Shown here: piece by piece, positions 14,401-25,499 of the stretch
Layout of the letters: each line of letters starts with the position of its first letter
How positions within the stretch are numbered: position 1 is the stretch's first letter
Origin: Syngnathus acus
Taxonomy: Eukaryota; Chordata; Actinopteri; Syngnathiformes; Syngnathidae
DNA: 64,000 nucleotides
Assembly: GCF_901709675.1 (NCBI RefSeq)
Contig: NC_051102.1
Coordinates: forward strand, 1,642,912 to 1,706,911
Direction: 5' to 3'
Translations under genes and position numbers: made by a program
The notes under the pieces: generated by a model
Seen by the model: the letters and a program-made list of their open reading frames with translations, nothing else
Told to the model about the DNA's origin: nothing
The model's database searches: none

Positions 14401-15889
14401 GTCCAGAAACATAGTCACTGCCATTTCCAAGTTGTTGTTGCATGCTTCCAACATATGCTTTCCTACACTCTCTGTAGCCCCTGGTGAAGTATTCAAGGAG
14501 GCACATTATGGATTTTACAAAATTTAAATTAGCTCAAAGCTGTCTTAACACATGTATGACTTGCTTTGGTTTACAGGCGGAATCAACTCGTTTTGGAGGT
14601 GGATGGTGAACCGAGCTTTCTTGAACTCTACCGTACCAACACCACTGGTTAGTTTAACCACACAATGAAAAGACGTAAACAGTGCATCATGAATGTATCC
14701 ATATTTATGCAGCTCCTTGTGGTGTTCTAGCCTTGGCCACCAGGGAGCAGCAAAATTCTTCCATACAGGAATGCATACCTGTACATACAACAAAGGGTTT
14801 TTGTTCTTGGATCAGGATAGCGGAGTTTTACATATGCATTATAAAATATGTTGTAAAAATTAAATATATTAAGTGGACGAATTTTTCACGCGTGCATGTA
14901 TTTTGACCATAATTAAAATAGCATTTTTTCATACCGATTGTTGGGAACTGGCGGAGAGCAAAGCGTGGTCACATGTAACTCCCCCAACCCAGTAGCGCCG
15001 AGAAATTGTGGCCTCATTTAAGTAGCCCAACCCTGACTTCAAGTTAAAACGTGAAATTCATCACGTCATGACATGATGTTGCGGGTAAAAATGCTGCAAT
15101 ACGTTACCGAGCATTTATAATGTGTTTCTATTGTCGTGGTTTTTAAACGTTTCCTGCGCGGCAATCGTTTCACACTTCCGCCACTTGCCGCGCATGCGCA
15201 TTCCAGTCTCCCAACATGGAGTGGTAACCCATCAAACATGTCTACGTGAAATAAAGTTTACACACTCTCTAGTCGATTTTTTCCCGTGCACAAGAGCAAC
15301 CGTTAATGGGGTGTGCGGATCTCTAAGGTGCTTGTAGCAGAATAAACCGAGACACGTGTGGTTTTAATGCCAGTCACGTTTTTTATTTTTAAAAAAAAGA
15401 TGACAAGTAGTGGCGCACTAGACGACGATGATGAAGGCAAATGTTTGACTTCCATTCTGCAATTACGCACAACAGGCGATGTCTAAAAGTGGCAGAAAAA
15501 ACCCCCAGCTACGGGCTCCCCATTAGTAACTTGTAACTTTGTACTAAGCACTACGTAGGAGAGGTTAAATTGCTGTCGTAAAGGTTTAGGTTTTGCATCC
15601 ATTCACGAGTGGAGAGTATTTTATTGGAGTTGGCCAGTTAACACGAGCTGTGCTTTTTTCCCCCCACTGACTGACAGCGGAGGAGCACCAGCCACATTTA
15701 ACGTTCCTTCTTGCAACAGCGCACGCATTTCTTTCTCAGTCTCGACACCGGGAGCCGTTCCCGCACGCCCACCACACACCATCCGTCGAATTAGACTGGA
15801 AACCAAGTCTGCTTTTTACCTGTTATCGCTGTGAATTGTTGTATTAACCCGTTCAACGCCAGGGCCGCGGTGTCTCCGTGCGCCGCCAT
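11483..15889 (-). CDS. ubxn7: UBX domain-containing protein 7 (p97/VCP adaptor)
   Basis: An adaptor that links the AAA ATPase p97/VCP to ubiquitin substrates and cullin-RING ligases. Exons, 5' to 3': 15889-15820, 14480-14327, 14233-14169, 14094-14029, 13698-13586, 13368-13222, 13064-12974, 12865-12735, 12614-12125, 11943-11864, 11644-11483. They join in frame to 522 aa (human 489). Residues about 12-52 are a UBA domain. A basic stretch (PKRRRPAR) precedes a UAS thioredoxin-like domain (about 125-275, with DFACQCLNRDVWS). A UIM follows (SQLEAAIRASLQ), then a long low-complexity linker in the 490-bp exon. The C-terminal UBX (about 440-522) ends in ETVFVQERN, exactly as in mammals. The large exon carries most of the extra length. 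Confidence 0.97.
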
Positions 15890-15919
15890 CTTACCGCCAC
15901 AAACAACAACATAAATGTC

Positions 15920-15929
15920 GCGCATGCGC
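15920..15929. promoter_or_regulatory. NRF1-type site in the ubxn7 promoter
   Basis: The palindrome GCGCATGCGC lies about 30 bp upstream of the ubxn7 ATG in a TATA-less region. This is the consensus for NRF1, common in housekeeping promoters. Confidence 0.65.
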
Positions 15930-15949
15930 AAACGACACCGTTTTTGCCT

Positions 15950-17390
15950 TTCAGCCTGGCGCGAGTGGTGGCTAGGTATTGTGGGAGTCGTAGTTATTTT
16001 ACGGAAAAAGTAACTAGCCTACTTTTACAAAGGAGTAAAAAATATATTTCTTTTCCAATGTTGAGTGTAAAGACTCAAAACTTGTCCTCAGCACGTATAA
16101 AATCTTAATGTATTTTGTACACCGCTGTCAAAAATCAAACATGAAAAGCAAAACCTTATAAAGTAGTAATACTATACATTTATTGTTGTTTGCATAATAC
16201 ATTCCATTTCAAGTCCCAAAACCCTGTGGTGTAGATTATTTAAACAACAAATGGCATGTCAGATTAACTCTTTCAATGACAATTTAAGATCACTTGATTT
16301 AACCACTTAAATTCACTGGCAACACACATTAATTCTTTCAATCCATTACTTGACATTGTGAGTCCATTAAAACCAAGCGTAAAATATCTCAAAATGTGTA
16401 CAACTTTTAACTCTACAAAAAAAATCTGTTTTTTTTAGCCATGATGTCAAATGAACAAAGTAGGGTATATATGTATACATGGATCAAATCTAGTGCTCTC
16501 CAAGTTATTTCAAAGAGACCACCACAAAAACAGCCCCTCAGATTTTTTTAGTTGAGTGCAACTGTCAATAAATAATACAGAATGTGTCACAGCAGCATCT
16601 TTAAACCCATCATCCATTCTCAGAGCTGGAGGTAAACCAGTAAAAACCTTTGTGAAGCACTCCAAACAAATCTGACAACAAAACAAGCAAAAAAAGTTGT
16701 GATCGGTATTACACAAAAAAGGGAAACATTATTTACCATCCGAGATAGACACAAATGTTACATTCTTGTAAGATTTATTTGACGACAAAGGTGTCACTTG
16801 ATTGTAAGATGAAGTGACGAGGCGAGCCTGGGGGACATTTGTCGCGTTTTGCTGTAAATTATGTCAAGAACACACACAAACAAAATTTGCAAATAAGTTT
16901 GAAATGATGCATCTTCAGATTTAAAAGGAGTCATTAGGAGTTAGGGAGTTATTTCAATAAGCTAACTGCCGGATCTACAGGGTGGGCAAAGATTAGAACG
17001 CAAATTGTTGATTGTATTTATCACCTTCCAAGTGTGTAGCTACTTTTGGGCTAGCTTGACTTACAACTTCAATTTGTTCAATTTACTCTCACATCAAATC
17101 ATTGTTGGTGAGCGATCCGATCCCTCTTGCCTTTTAGCGCTTTCAAAATCAGACAAATACGTCAATTGGCTACATGATCGAAAATAGCAAAGTGATTGAT
17201 TGGATGCTACTTGACAGTTCATTCCCAGTGCCATAATGAATACGTTCCCATCCCATGGATGGACTTGTGAAGAAGCGCATACTTTGAAGCTGCACCGTCT
17301 ATTCTGTATCTGGAGCGAGAATGATTCGGTGAGTGGCGAGTGGCGGTGCTGCTTGATGCTGGGGCGGACGGCGTGTACCATACTGCAGGT
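15950..17390. other. Intergenic between ubxn7 and ppp1r7, includes ppp1r7 3' UTR
   Basis: No coding exon is seen. AT-rich sequence with minus-strand AATAAA signals near 16176 and 16774 that could end ppp1r7 transcripts. Nothing else is recognised. Confidence 0.5.
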
Positions 17391-19397
17391 TTAAAAGCGG
17401 ATGAAGGTGGCGTCGATCTGGCGCACGCTGGGCAACGCCAGCATGATCTTCCGCCGGTACTGCGGGTCCTTCTGCAGCGGGTTTCTCTCCAGGTAGACCG
17501 TCTCCAGGGATTTGGCGTTCTTCAGCTCGTCCAGGTCCGACCAGTTGTCGATCTGGTTGTCGTTCATCTGAGGGCAGCAGCGGCACTAGTTTAGGACATT
17601 TTGCAAAATTATGTTTTGTGGGAGCCTTTTCAGAGTCCTACCCAGAACTCCTGCAGCTCCGTTAGATGGCCAATATTCTCGATCTTCTTCACTCTGTTGG
17701 CTGCAATGTCCAGAGTAGTCAGCTTTTTCTGAAGGGAGAGAAAGTCGAGCTGGGTGAAAGCGGAAAACACTTTGCAGTGGCGGCTGTTGTCGTCGTACAT
17801 TCCCGCGAGCAGCAGAGTGCACAATGGAGAGCTTTTGGCGTTTGCTCGACTCACATTGTTTTCCAAGCCCTCGATGACCTCGATGCCATTGTGGCTGAGG
17901 TAGAGCTCTCGCAGGCTGACCAGGTTCTGCAAACCTTCCATTTTAGTAATCCGATTACTCTGAATGTAAAGGCAAAGAAGTTGTAATAAATTAGCTTTCG
18001 GCTGCTCGGCCCAAACACGTCTACCCCTGTAAGCGGTCCTGACATGCGAGAAGCTCCGCTTCAGTCGGTGCTGCTTACCTGAATGCTTAACACAGTCAGG
18101 CTGTGTAAGCTGTCCATATTCTGCAGCTTGGTGATTTTATTGGTGCCAAGGAATAAGCTTTGCAAAGACGTGAGCGTATCCAGGTTCTCTATGACCTGCC
18201 CGCACAAAGGAAGGCCAATGACAATGCAGTTGATGGACACGTTGGAGAGCGTGACGGCAAACATACTCGAATGCGATTGGAGCCCAGCTCCAGCATTTCC
18301 AGGCAGGGGAAGTGACTCAGGTTGGCGATGGTGCCGATTTTGTTGTGAAGCAGGAAAAGTTTCTTCAGCCGAGTCAGCTGCTCCAAACCTTCCATCTTCC
18401 TCAGAACGTTGAAGGACACATCCAGCTGCCTACAGTTTGGGGGGAAAAAAAAAAAAAAAAAAAAACAGAACTGAAACATCAATTAACACTGTGCTCCGAG
18501 TCCAGCTCGTCGTGCCATGGCGACCAGAGCCCAGAAGTTCACTGTTTACAATTAATATCCCAACTTACTCCAACTGAGTGAGCTTGTTCAGGTTCTCCAA
18601 CTTGCGGATTTGATTGTCATACAAATCGAGCTCTCGCAGTGAGCTCAAACTGTCGAGATTTTCAATTTTTTTAATCAGATTCTGCCGTAAGGAAAGTGTC
18701 TGTGAAGACAAAGAGAAAAGTAGATTCACAATACTGCTTTTTTGTGTTTTTCTATTTGTATTCATATATTTATAAAATTTGGTGATAAATGGGCGGCTCG
18801 GTGGAGCACTGGGTAGCACTGGGTAGCACGTCCGCCTCACAGTCAGGAGGGTGCGGGTTCGATTCCACCTCCGGCCCGCCCTGTGTGGAGTTTGCATGTT
18901 CTCCCCGGGCCCGCGTGGGTTTTCTCCGGGCACTCCGGTTTCCTCCCACATCCCAAAAACATGCTTGGTAGGCTGATTGAGCACTCCAAATTGTCCCTAG
19001 GTGTGAGTGCGAGTGCGAATGGTTGTTTGTCTCTGTGTGCCCTGCGATTGGCTGGCAACCGGTTCAGGGTGTCCCCCGCCTACTGCCCGATGGCGCTGGG
19101 ATAGGCTCCAGCACACCCGCGACCCCCGTGGGGACTAAGCGGTACAGAAAATGGATGGATGGATGGTGATAAATGTTAGTGTTCATTGAACACCAACCCT
19201 TTCTGAATGGATTATGGACTTACATTTGCTTTCTGAAGCACTTCCAGTCCTTCAATTTTTCCGATACGGCAATGAACAAGGTCCACATCCTGTAAATAAA
19301 TAAGTGATAAATAAGTCTAGTCATTTCATACTGAGGTGAAGGGGAAAATCCACAACCAGTTTTCACAATATGAGGATCCCCAGTTCCGTGTGCGTGC

Positions 19398-19428
<31 letters not shown>

Positions 19429-20822
19429 GGGGGGACAATATGGCCAAATGAGCTCAAAATATGTTTGCCTGATAGTAGGGATAATATGTCAAACAGCTTC
19501 CACTCACCTCCTCCTCTGGGTCTAGGATGATGGTGTCCATGTCAACAGGAGACTCTTCTTTATCTAGAGGGAAAGAAATCATAACACATGAGGTGGGGGC
19601 TCTGCTTTAACATCCATCCATTCCTAGACGACAGGACCAGAAACATCGCATGTGAGAGCTGCCGCTGATTGGGTGAATGTGTTGGGATGACATACTCGTG
19701 GCGGGAGGCTGATTAGGGTCCATGTCGCCATTGATGCTCTTCCTCCTGGTCTCGTCGTCGCCCGATTCCTCTGACTCTCCCCTTCGATCCACTACAAGTC
19801 AAGCACACAAAATAGAACCATAACGCTGTAAAATTTGCTTACAATTCCTTAAAAGAAACAGATTTTTAAGTACTATTACTATTTCAATCCTGTTCAATTT
19901 TTACACCAGGATTGATAAGCTTTAGATGGTGAGGGAAAGGAGTTAAGAAGTTCTGGGGTATTAGTAACATAACTAGGTCCAAAGAAAATAACATCGTCAT
20001 TGTGGGAAGTACATTTGCACCTGGGGAGCAGGTAAAAAGGAAATAAAATGGGCCCTAGAATGGAACCTTGGGGCACTCGATGTAAAGGTGGATGAGGAAA
20101 CAGGCTCCAATCATTCATCCTTCCTTTCATACCATCCTTAAAACCGTCATCCCTTCCGTGTTCTGTTTTTTTCTTGTATAGCATCCACTTTCACTTCCTA
20201 CCATCCTTCGTTTCAAACCGTCCTTGTTGTCGTCCACCCTTCCAGTCATGCTTCCCTGCGACCATTCTTCCTACCCAGTTAACTTTCGTCCCAGGACACT
20301 GTAATCTTGAAACGAAAGCGGTGACATAACACAAAGGAAACACCACCCTGGCTGGTTATCGTTAGAGATGGAATACAGCAACAATCTGTACCGATTGCTT
20401 AGTGTGGGTGTGCTCCCATCATTCCGCAGCAGCCTGTTTTTCCGCCCGTCATTCGCGTCGTTAAATTGCCATACATACTGCGCGTTGTGAAACAGTTTGA
20501 AGAAGAACGTTCCCTACACCATTACCTCCCCGATATGCGCCGACCTGTCACGCAGGGATCGGATATGGATTATTGGGGACAACGTGCTCCAGGTTCGGCG
20601 TCAGCCAGCGAGCCTTGTTGTTAGCACGATAGCTAGCAAACGTGGACTGAACATCTGTTATACACACGGAAACGACACTTCGAATACGCTTGTGAGGTTC
20701 AAGCGTCGCTCGTCGTCATATATGACATTAACCTAGTTGCTTGTGGTTACGGGTCGGCGGTGTTCCGACATTATTTACCTACCTTCCATTTCTTGGGGCT
20801 CTACAACAGACAGGGAAGCCAT
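17391..20822 (-). CDS. ppp1r7: Protein phosphatase 1 regulatory subunit 7 (SDS22)
   Basis: A nuclear and cytosolic leucine-rich-repeat protein that binds and matures the PP1 catalytic subunit. Exons, 5' to 3': 20822-20783, 19791-19696, 19563-19508, 19289-19224, 18699-18569, 18429-18267, 18195-18079, 17959-17855, 17728-17642, 17567-17391. They join to 345 aa, the usual length. The first 60 residues are acidic and disordered (EESGDDE). About eleven 22-residue SDS22-type repeats follow, with pattern LxxLxxLxLxxNxIxxIENL, for example LRELDLYDNQIRKLENL. The end is an LRR cap (YLERNPLQKDPQYRRKI). Intron 4 carries a SINE. A CCAAT box lies at 20855-20859, just above the ATG. Confidence 0.97.
18791..19164 (+). 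mobile_element. tRNA-headed SINE in ppp1r7 intron 4
   Basis: A full-length insertion flanked by a perfect 10-bp duplication GGTGATAAAT (18781-18790 and 19165-19174). The head holds a Pol III B box GGTTCGATTCC (18856-18866). The body has the widespread teleost sequence TTTGCATGTTCTCCCC and the tail is (GGAT)n. It looks tRNA-derived with an L2-like 3' half. It contains no gene; small ORFs in it are chance. Confidence 0.9.
19412..19434. repeat. 23-bp poly-G next to a GT repeat
   Basis: A (TG)n run leads into 23 consecutive G, inside ppp1r7 intron 3. Confidence 0.95.
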
Positions 20823-20967
20823 GTTTCCTGTAAACACTCCTGGCAACGGTTCAGCCAATCAGAAGGAACTTATGTACTGCGACGGCGCGCCGCAAGGTTG
20901 CGCCACTAACACGCATTATCGCGGATTTTTTCTAATAATAATAATAAACATTTTGCGAGCTAGTGAG

Positions 20968-21265
20968 CAGAGGCGTAGCCAGGAATTCTTCCAGTAGGGG
21001 CGCACGCCCACAGGAAAAAAAATCGAACATCACCCACGCCGTTGGCTGATCGCTAAAACAACGTCCGGGAGGCAAACGGTGAATGGATAACATCGCGCAC
21101 ATAGAATAGCGCAAGCACATTCGCGCAAGACCGAAAGAAAAAAACGGCATGAAAATGAAGAATCGAAAAAGCTCAATTTTTTTTTTTTTTTTTTTTTCCA
21201 ACCGGGGCGCAGGGAGTCCTAACCGTGGCGCCGCCCCGGCTCGCCCCGGCTTGGCTACGCCTCTG
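20968..21265 (+). mobile_element. Complete 298-bp hAT-type MITE
   Basis: Perfect terminal inverted repeats CAGAGGCGTAGCCA / TGGCTACGCCTCTG. It is flanked by a perfect 8-bp duplication CTAGTGAG (20960-20967 and 21266-21273), the duplication size of the hAT superfamily. There is no transposase. A second copy is at 1-226. Confidence 0.93.
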
Positions 21266-21366
21266 CTAGTGAGGATAGCTGGTTCTGAAAATCTGAAAGT
21301 CATCGACACTCTTTTTTCTTAAGTATTATTAGCCTTTTTTCAATTTACTATGGCAGATGCTATAGC

Positions 21367-22000
21367 AGGGGTGTCAAACTTATTTTTGTCGCGGGCGACA
21401 TCATAGTCATAGTTTTCTTCTGAGGGCCATAGAAATTGTCAACCCAAATGTGTGAATGTCTCATATTATATATAGTGTAGACTGAACAACGAACTAGTGA
21501 ATAACTAGATTAAGAACTAGTTTACTAGTAAGTTGTAATGTCCCTACCAAAGCTTAGACCAAACCTACGCCTTTGAAAACAACTAATTTAAAATTGTTTT
21601 TAAATTAATGCTACCACGGCATAGTGTGCTGAAATATTCCATTAGTAAATATAGATCTTCGCTGTATTGAAATAAGACAGTAAATATTGGTAGGGACTAT
21701 TTTGTATTCCCCAAATATTGGTTGTGATATATCCCTACCATCCCTCTATAAACCTACGCCCATAGTTTACACCACCTAAAAATTCTTATGTCTTAAAGGT
21801 TCGTTCTGTTAGTCTTTCTGTTGCTGCTATACTTTGGTGGTTGAATTTCTTGTGGTTTGCATGCTGGCGACTAAATATAATAATGATTCTGCGGAACAAT
21901 ATTATCATCGTGTCAGGCAAAGTAAACTTGGTTTCTCGTGAATATGTTAAGCTAAAAAGTCAACAGAAGGTTTTCAAACCTGCTGTGCTAATGGTTAGTC
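21367..22000. repeat. Old repeat relics, 5' flank of the MHC-like gene
   Basis: Position 21367 begins CAGGGGTGTCAAACTTATTTTTGTCGCGGG in substance, the known left end of a teleost hAT family (only the first part is quoted here as motif CAGGGGTGTCAAACT). No matching right end was found. Positions 21488-21535 hold three ACTAGT hexamers. The rest of the interval shows no exon. Confidence 0.5.
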
Positions 22001-22189
22001 AATAAATGTGGGCGGAGATTAATTGTGCATTCTGCGCTCTCAGCCAATCAGAGGCCATAATCGGGAGTTTTAGTTACAAAACCTACAAAAACGCTCTTGA
22101 TAGGCGGAGCAGAACGATGCGCTCCCTCGTCAGTGTCTTTTGTATACTATCACGTATAGTCTTTTACTTCCACTTTGGGACTCGGAGCG

Positions 22190-24331
22190 ATGCAGTTTGG
22201 TGACATTCTCCTGTTTGGGATCCTGACCCGTCTATCATTGGCTCTGCCAGGTCCAGTGGGTGAGAAAATTTTATAACTCACTAATTTTGATAATTTAAAA
22301 CAAATAATTAAAATACAAATTTGAGATAAGAGACAATCCTGATGTACAGACTCATTTAGCTGTTGTTGCTGTCGGGTGTAACTGAAGTGAATATTAGCTG
22401 CTATTAAAATTAGAACGCGCAGAGACTCGCGTAGGTGTGTTCGGTAAAAAGAAAGAGGATGCGTCCCTGCAGAGACAATTAAAAGACAATAAAACAGTCA
22501 GAAGTGAAGTCGAAACTAAAGAGGATGCTTACCTGCAGAGACAAAAGACAATAGAACAATCACAAGTGAACAAGTGGTTTTTTTTTAATATCATTAACCG
22601 TTGTCAAAATAGGTTTTGGGGCATTTAAATACTATATGAACTTTGTGGCTGACTGAAAGTTAAATCTCAACTCCCATTCAATCCTCACAACCTGAAAGCA
22701 CCTCGCTTTCTCTTTCTGTTTAGACACTGCGGTAGTTCAGCTGCAGCAGTGGATGGCGACGGGGGCACGGCCCGTCTCACAGCGGGTCCTCCTCAACGGG
22801 ATCCCCTATACTGGCGCCACTCGTCAAGTTGACGGCATCATTCAAAGGATGTTGACGGATTCGAACCCTTTGAGGCTCCTCGCCAACCAGATTGCGTTAT
22901 CGAGTGAGACATCAAATGAATCGAATTCCTATGGCTTCTTTGGTGAGGCATGCCGGGCTCGTGGTTAGGAAGTCTGCTTCATAGTCAAGGTTCAAAGTTC
23001 AGCTCTGACCCTTCTGAGTGAGGTTTTGCAGGGTACTCTGACTTCGTCTCTCATTCTCAAAACATGCATGTTCAATTCAATGAAGGCTATAGCAACCAAA
23101 GATGAGACTAAATGGTTGCTTGTCTGAGTTTGCTACTTGTGACGTGTCCGAAATCAATTGGGACAGGCTTCACCACACCCGTCACCTTAAGGAGGGCAAG
23201 CACTAGAGAAAACTGATGGATGGATGTCTTTGTGGACAGGAAACCACACGGTCCTCCGTTCCCGCGACTGCATTCTGGAGGGCTTGGAACTGTACTGGGC
23301 CGACAGGGTTTTCTACGACGGGTTACCCTACCTGTCCCGGGACCGCGGCGGGGCGTGGATAGCTCACACGCCGCAAGCGACGGCCCTCAAAGCGTCATGG
23401 GTACAGGCTTTGGGGGGCCCTGGGAGGGAGGGGATCTCCCTTCGGGACCAATGTGTCAACCTAGTGCAAAAGCTGGACCTTTCTGGGGAACACTCAGGTG
23501 GAGTACACCTATGTTTTTGTTTATTTATTTATTTATTTATTTATTTATTTTTCAGTTCCAGGGATTCTGATGCCTCATTTTCTTATTCCAACCTTGAGTG
23601 TACTGGCTTTTATTGGGCTCATTGCTCTCAGTCTTTTAATCTCCAAACAACAAGGTGAGCGAGTCATTTACATTCTTTCACAGTGATTGATGTATAATTT
23701 GTTTTGTCTATCGTAACATCAGCAGCCTTTGGGGTATTGGTTAGAGTTTATTTGGTGTTAAATGTATGATGGGTGGGTAAAACAATCAAAGAATGTTTGA
23801 ACTTTTTGTGACTTGTTTGTGGTATGGCTTGAGTTTCTTCTGATGTAGAACTTGTACATAGGCTCAATCAAAACGTGTGTGTGGGGGGGGGCGTCAGTGA
23901 TTGTTTTAAAAGAGCTGCTGAGTTCTATCCTTATAGTAAGACTCATTCCATGCAATGTCATTGAATGCAAAATCAACTTCTCGAGTAATTTGTCTTGCTC
24001 TCCTGCGGAATTCAAAGAATGGTCATGTGTCTTTTCTTTTCTTTCTTTATCTCCTCTTAGAGCGGCAGTACCCCGGAGGTAAGAAAACAACATTCTTTAC
24101 AATTCTCTATGAACAGCACTGGATGGAAGATTAGTGCCAAAAGTTGAATATTTTGTGCACTCTGCACACATTAATTTCTTGTTACTGTTTTAACCTGGCT
24201 TGTTGTTTTACTGGAGCAATTGGTCAACCCTGTTCTCTCTTGTAGGTGTTGTTGGTTCAATTGTACACTACCCCAAGGACATGGCAGATTTCCATGCAGG
24301 AAAAACGGGCACCGCTTATCAAACCTTATGA
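22190..24331 (+). CDS. MHC class I-like membrane protein without alpha3 domain (EPCR-like layout)
   Basis: Exons 22190-22259, 22724-22903, 23240-23497, 23556-23654, 24061-24078 and 24246-24331 join in frame (all phase 1) to 236 aa. Residues 1-22 are a hydrophobic signal peptide. Exon 2 (about 24-84) fits a short alpha1-like region. Exon 3 (about 85-170) looks like an MHC class I alpha2 domain: two Cys 61 residues apart (RSRDC, RDQC), a VFYDGLPYLS strand, AWIAHTPQATALKASW and CVNLVQKL helices, with N-glycosylation site NHT. No Ig-like alpha3 follows. Exon 4 is one membrane span (about 178-200), then a 36-residue tail ending YQTL. Signal, alpha1, alpha2 and TM exons without alpha3 are the plan of the endothelial protein C receptor. 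The fold is inferred from motifs; orthology is unproven. Confidence 0.72.
22943..23226 (+). repeat. Decayed tRNA-headed SINE between exons 2 and 3 of the MHC-like gene
   Basis: This diverged sequence follows the order of the SINE at 18791-19164: a tRNA-like head, AAAACATGCATG, a GGGACAGGCTTC segment and a GATGGATGGATG tail. The tail stops about 13 bp before the exon 3 acceptor. Confidence 0.65.
23517..23551. repeat. (TTTA)n microsatellite filling a short intron
   Basis: About eight TTTA units make up more than half of the 58-bp intron between exons 3 and 4 of the MHC-like gene. Confidence 0.9.
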
Positions 24332-24589
24332 TTCAAAGATAAAACTAGGAAAGTACGTAGTGTACTGTGAAACAACCCAATGGCTTTACTTGGATGACAT
24401 TTGAATGAGCCAGCAGGTGTCGCCGGGTTTTTCCACTCTGTGATGATGAGAAAGCAGCCACGCCAGCCCAAAACCTTTTTCGTATGTTGAGTCACATCAG
24501 AGTTTTTAAGAATTTATTTATCTTTTTTTCTGCTGTTAGGTTACGGATTTTAGTTATTGATCTGACTCCAAATTGCGATCAACACTTAA

Positions 24590-25010
24590 CACATGAGTCG
24601 TTATGTCCTAATCCACACACTGGCGCACCTAACAATTTTGCGAGTTCTTTCTGTCAAAGAGAAGACCAGTTGATCAATCAGACCGAATTTACCAATTGTT
24701 TATTACTGACAAAGCAAGCTAATACAGGCGCCTGGGTCCCGGGTCCCTCACACCAAAGCTCGTGTGTTCTTGTGATCATCAAGAGACAATACATTCTTCC
24801 GGGTTGCCCAGTTATAAAGAAACACAATATGAATATTCAAACATGCAAAACATTGTGTGATGATTGGTCGATGGCCATCTGGGTGTTATTGCTGAGTGCA
24901 GCTGTCCGGCCTCAGCTGTCTGGCGGTTGGGTCCGACCACCAGGACGGGGTGTTATTCTCGTTCCTCACCGGCCTCGAGATGTTCTTGTAAGGTGAAGGA
25001 ATGGGGTCGA
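24590..25010 (-). mobile_element. LTR-like block, antisense, probable solo LTR
   Basis: On the minus strand a TTTATAAC TATA-like box (about 24812-24819) is followed about 110 bp later by AATAAA (24699-24704), then a short U5-like segment. That order is typical of a retroviral or Ty3 LTR. No internal coding region is attached and I did not find a matching second LTR or a clear target duplication, so edges are approximate. The 170-codon plus-strand ORF here is a by-product. Confidence 0.45.
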
Positions 25011-25499
25011 AATACAAAAAGTCCTGCCTAGCTACAAAAACAGATATGCTCGAACTTCATTGAATAAAGTACATAAGCAGAAAAGTATATTCACATATTA
25101 AATCAATAAAAGAAATATTTTAAGCATATAATTATACCTACACACCAAATCAATAAAGAAGACATAACTAGACATTTTTAATAGGTGGTAATGACAAAGG
25201 TTTTTATAACTTTATGATCTGATATATATTTCTGAGCACTGTGAAATAACAAATGTTTTTTGATATATTGCCTGAATAGCTTAATGACCCTTAAGGAACT
25301 GTGTAATGCATGCCTGATGTTTTTTCTCTAAATCATGGACACGGCCAGAGTCGTCTTGACCGTTCAGTACTTGATTATATCTTGTGTTTTGATTAAACGT
25401 CATATGTCGCCTAATGCGGGACGCCAGCTTTTCGATTACGACTGAACGCTCTGCACAGAGGGAAATATTTTGCCTAACAAAGAAAAGATATGGTGGGAA

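Noticed and set aside
18851-18870. tRNA gene suggested by a perfect B box
   Set aside because: No cloverleaf could be folded, and the box is the head of a SINE with target duplications.
24484-24996. 170-codon plus-strand ORF
   Set aside because: It runs antisense through the LTR-like block, has no recognisable domain, and overlaps TATA and AATAAA signals of the other strand.
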